Shown: in pieces, positions 61,680-64,000 of the stretch
Layout: each line of letters begins with the position of its first letter
Numbering within the stretch: the first letter of the stretch is position 1
NCBI GenBank assembly: GCA_022606425.2
Contig: JAHDVF020000240.1
Span: forward strand, 2,868,501 to 2,932,500
Reading direction: 5' to 3'
DNA length: 64,000 nt
Source: Lepidostoma basale
Lineage: Eukaryota; Arthropoda; Insecta; Trichoptera; Lepidostomatidae
Notes under the pieces: generated by a model
Databases searched by the model: none
What the model saw: only the letters and a program-made list of their open reading frames with translations
Told to the model about the DNA's origin: nothing
Position numbers and translations under genes: made by a program

Positions 61680-61751
61680 GGCTCGTTGGTCTAGGGGTAT
61701 GATTTTCGCTTTGGGTGCGAGAGGTTCCGGGTTCAAATCCCGGACGAGCCC
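61680..61751 (+). tRNA. tRNA-Pro(TGG), pair 5 plus
   Basis: 72 nt; anticodon TGG (61712-61714), unlike the AGG of the other plus-strand genes; variant AGGTTCCGGGTTC keeps the T stem but changes one base before it. Terminator TTTTTT immediately downstream. Spacer to the partner 168 bp and inverted relative to pairs 1-4. Confidence 0.95.
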
Positions 61752-61824
61752 TTTTTTAAAATTCAAATTAGACATAAATTAATGAAAAACGTATGCTAGC
61801 CAAAAAATATTCTTTTACATTATT

Positions 61825-62350
61825 AGAACTAACTAACTAACCATCACGCCGTCTCCCCGGAGGGGTAGGCAGAAAGAATGGACCGCCACACGTTCTGTCC
61901 TGACATACTTCTCTCGCTTCCTCTACATTAATATATCTTGTCATGCACGCACGTCGATTTCTCCGACTTCTCACGTGACCGACATTCAATATTTGATTGA
62001 TTTGATCGTGCCACGTTTTCCACGGCCTACCTCTATTTCTAGTTCCGTTCACGTCGTTAACATATACCTTCTTCACCATTCTCTCTTCACCCTATATTTC
62101 CATGTGTCTAAACCACCTTAACGACCCTTATTTTTTTCATAACACTTTCATTCGCACCGCATTTACGTCTTTTAATTGCATTTGACACTCTATCATATAC
62201 AGATAAACCACACATTCGTCTTAGAGATCTCATTTCTACTGCATTTATTCTACATTTATCCTTCTTTTGGTAGTTCTATGCTACACTTCCATACATAAGG
62301 GTCGGCACATGTACACTATTATGCACTGTCATTATTGCTTATTAGAATGA
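61825..62350 (-). mobile_element. LINE family A 3' fragment with (TTAG)n tail
   Basis: Tail CTAACTAACTAACCATCACG at 61830, hairpin CCCCGGAGGGG. Minus strand MVKKVYVNDVNGTRNRGRPW, KTWHDQINQILNVGHVRSRR and VEEAREVCQDRTCGGPF (62079-61840). Upstream to 62350 decayed LRRMCGLSVYDR- and SAWNYQKKDK-like codons. It borders the tRNA array on the right. Confidence 0.85.
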
Positions 62351-62398
62351 ACTCTTATGTTAGAATCTACGGAATACTCATGGATCTAGGTTAAGTTT

Positions 62399-62450
62399 TA
62401 TTATTATTTTGTTGAACAACTCTTTACATAATTACAGCGAAAACCTTATG
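62399..62450 (-). repeat. SINE-1 3' tail fragment
   Basis: TTATTTTGTTGAACAACTCT and TTACATAATTACAGCG match the SINE-1 3' end. Confidence 0.5.
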
Positions 62451-62499
62451 GAATCAAGAAGTGCAATAAATAACATTAAATGAAATATGCATAAAACCA

Positions 62500-62775
62500 C
62501 GTAAATTGAAATATGACAGTTTAACACTTTGTCGTTATTACCATTAGAGTGTTCGGTATAGCACCTAAAGAGATCCATCTCGAATACCACCGCATTTAGA
62601 CGATAAATCGCTTTCAATACAGAAGAACTTCGAATCGCCTTTGAAGCGGGATTCGGGGCATAAAATATGTTATGGAAGCGCCTCTGCTGTAGCCGTAAGG
62701 AAAGTATATATTTAGTCTCTGAGTATTCCTGAATTGTTCTATAAATACTCCCGGATAACAGTTGAAAAATGCTTA
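62500..62775 (-). mobile_element. Jockey-like LINE C-terminus, decayed
   Basis: Minus strand LSLRLQQRRFHNIFYAPNP, AIRSSSVLKAIYRLNAVVFE and MDLFRC parallels the RQRQHRLFYLP ... LLNAVSSEIDVFH region of family B. Confidence 0.55.
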
Positions 62776-62814
62776 CCAATAAAAATTTTAAAATCCGAAT
62801 GAAATGTGCTGAAG

Positions 62815-63085
62815 TTAAACTAATTAGATTCTCCAAATTTAAATTTTCGAAGTCGAGACCACAACAGAACCATCCCACAAGATATTCATCTCATCATACT
62901 TTTACAGTTCCTCGCGTTCGCCCAGCCCTAGCCCAAACCAATTTCCATTCCGCGCGCCCTCTATTTTCAATCGTCTTCCTGAGAGTCTCAAATCAATTAA
63001 TTTCATAAAGAAATTTAAACGTGCTCTAAACAAATGTATAAAGGTCAACCATAGATGTAGAAATATTTTTTCTTTTAGATTTAGA
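62815..63085 (+). mobile_element. CR1/jockey-type LINE 3' end
   Basis: HTFTVPRVRPALAQTNFHSA, RPLFSIVFLRVSNQLIS, then frame-shifted KKFKRALNKC: the VPxxRT...FxxRxPxxWNxLPxxL...FKxxLK pattern typical of such LINE C-termini. Confidence 0.6.
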
Positions 63086-63390
63086 AGAGATTTTCTATCC
63101 TAGTGAAAATGCAAATGTTATGTTCACTTGTACTGTATGACTTATAATAATAATTAATACCCGAAGATAAAAAAAAAATATTTTGAAACTTATGATTATC
63201 TTTTGTTAATAAATATAAATATGTATTATATGTAGCATTTAACGTGGCATCAGATTTATCAAATCGGCCAAGAATGACCCGAAGTTGAAAATATCATCAT
63301 CGCCATAATTTTTTTTTTTTTTCATTTTCATATAGGGACTGAATAAGTTAATATACAGGTATTTAGGCACACGACAAGACGGTCAGATAG
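63086..63390. other. No recognised feature
   Basis: AT-rich. Confidence 0.35.
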
Positions 63391-63399
63391 ATACTGAAG

Positions 63400-63750
63400 A
63401 TAGCTCCGCTAGCCGGTAGGTCTGCGAGGGGATGAGGGATCGTAGTAGGGGGAGAGGAATGCGCAGTAGGAACCGAATTTCGTCTACTCACAGGGTATTC
63501 TTATGATGGATCAACAAAATATGGAGCTGAGTACTGGACCAACAAAAAAGTCCACGAACGTCGAGTCGAGAATGTTGAGGTAGGCCGGAGGCGTCGAAAG
63601 GCTGGACCACGTAAGGAACGAATATGAGGGGTAGCTTTAAGGTTGTCCCAATAACGTACACGATGATAGAATCTCGACTTCGGTGGTGCGGTCATGTATT
63701 GCGAAGAGCCAGCGAAAGTATCGTTCAAAAAGCCCCCAGCATTCTCACAA
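63400..63750 (+). mobile_element. LINE 3' fragment (family J), interrupted by SINE-1
   Basis: With frame breaks: YGAEYWTNKKVHERRVENVE, then YVRGSFKVVPITYTMIESRL-like MRGSFKVVPITYTMIESRLR and RWCGHVLRRASESIVQK. The order (YGxExW, RGSF-VPI, RLRW-GHV-RR) is an RTE-type tail. After the SINE, GAGGAAGAGGCCACCCAAT at 63954 may continue it. Confidence 0.7.
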
Positions 63751-63754
63751 AACG

Positions 63755-63951
63755 ACGACCTTCGTGGCAGAGTGGTAAGAGCTCTGACTTCCATACCGAA
63801 GGTTCCGGGTTCGATTCCCGGCAATGGCAAAGTAATTGTCACACTGTCTTTGGTCTGGTATAGAATTCACGTGACAATAAAATGGCGATAGATTGGCTAC
63901 CTATCTCATGTCACGAGAATCAATATAATAGCTAAAAAAAAAAAAAAAAAC
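63755..63951 (+). mobile_element. SINE-1 copy with poly(A)
   Basis: CGACCTTCGTGGCAGAGTGG head, GGTTCCGGGTTCGATTCCCG B-box region, AAAGTAATTGTCACACTGTC body, ATAAAATGGCGATAGATTGG and an 18-nt A tail. Confidence 0.82.
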
Positions 63952-64000
63952 ATGAGGAAGAGGCCACCCAATAGCATCATGGTGGGCAAACGTGTAAAAT

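Overview
The window looks like AT-rich, repeat-saturated nuclear DNA of an insect. The grounds are spliced genes with GT/AG introns, cecropia-type mariner transposases, jockey-like and RTE-like non-LTR retrotransposon tails, tRNA-derived SINEs, hAT elements, Penelope-like fragments and long (AT)n tracts. The order is not certain; Lepidoptera is plausible from the repeat families. Nothing bacterial or viral is seen.

Host genes: two tandem, same-strand paralogues of the cytochrome b561 family (CYB561D2-like transmembrane reductases) can be assembled from three exons each. Gene 1 is join(7994..8221,12725..12917,14207..14511), 241 aa. Gene 2 is join(31634..31846,44278..44476,46087..46397), 240 aa. 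Both keep the four haem-ligand histidines, and both introns sit at homologous codons in the same phase (0, then 1). Gene 2 has a 12.4 kb first intron packed with transposons.

The right part (about 54.3-61.8 kb) holds the most distinctive locus: five head-to-head pairs of proline tRNA genes, ten genes of 72 nt each. In pairs 1-4 the minus-strand gene reads anticodon TGG and the plus-strand gene AGG. In pair 5 the spacer is inverted and both genes read TGG. The pairs lie in repeat units that also carry LINE 3' fragments.

The rest is a layered transposon landscape: 0-7.5 kb LINE fragments and hairpin repeats; 7.9-14.5 kb gene 1 with SINEs, a hAT MITE and a 26-bp minisatellite in intron 1; 14.6-31.4 kb fold-back repeats, LINEs, a mariner nested in a LINE and a 2.1-kb hAT; 31.6-46.4 kb gene 2; 46.5-54 kb LINEs, MITEs and an apparently full-length mariner; 54-62 kb the tRNA array; 62-64 kb LINE and SINE fragments. 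Many hairpin repeats share a module (CTGANGA-like box, short stem, GAAAC) resembling hammerhead ribozymes, and a degraded Penelope-type GIY-YIG endonuclease lies in the same window.
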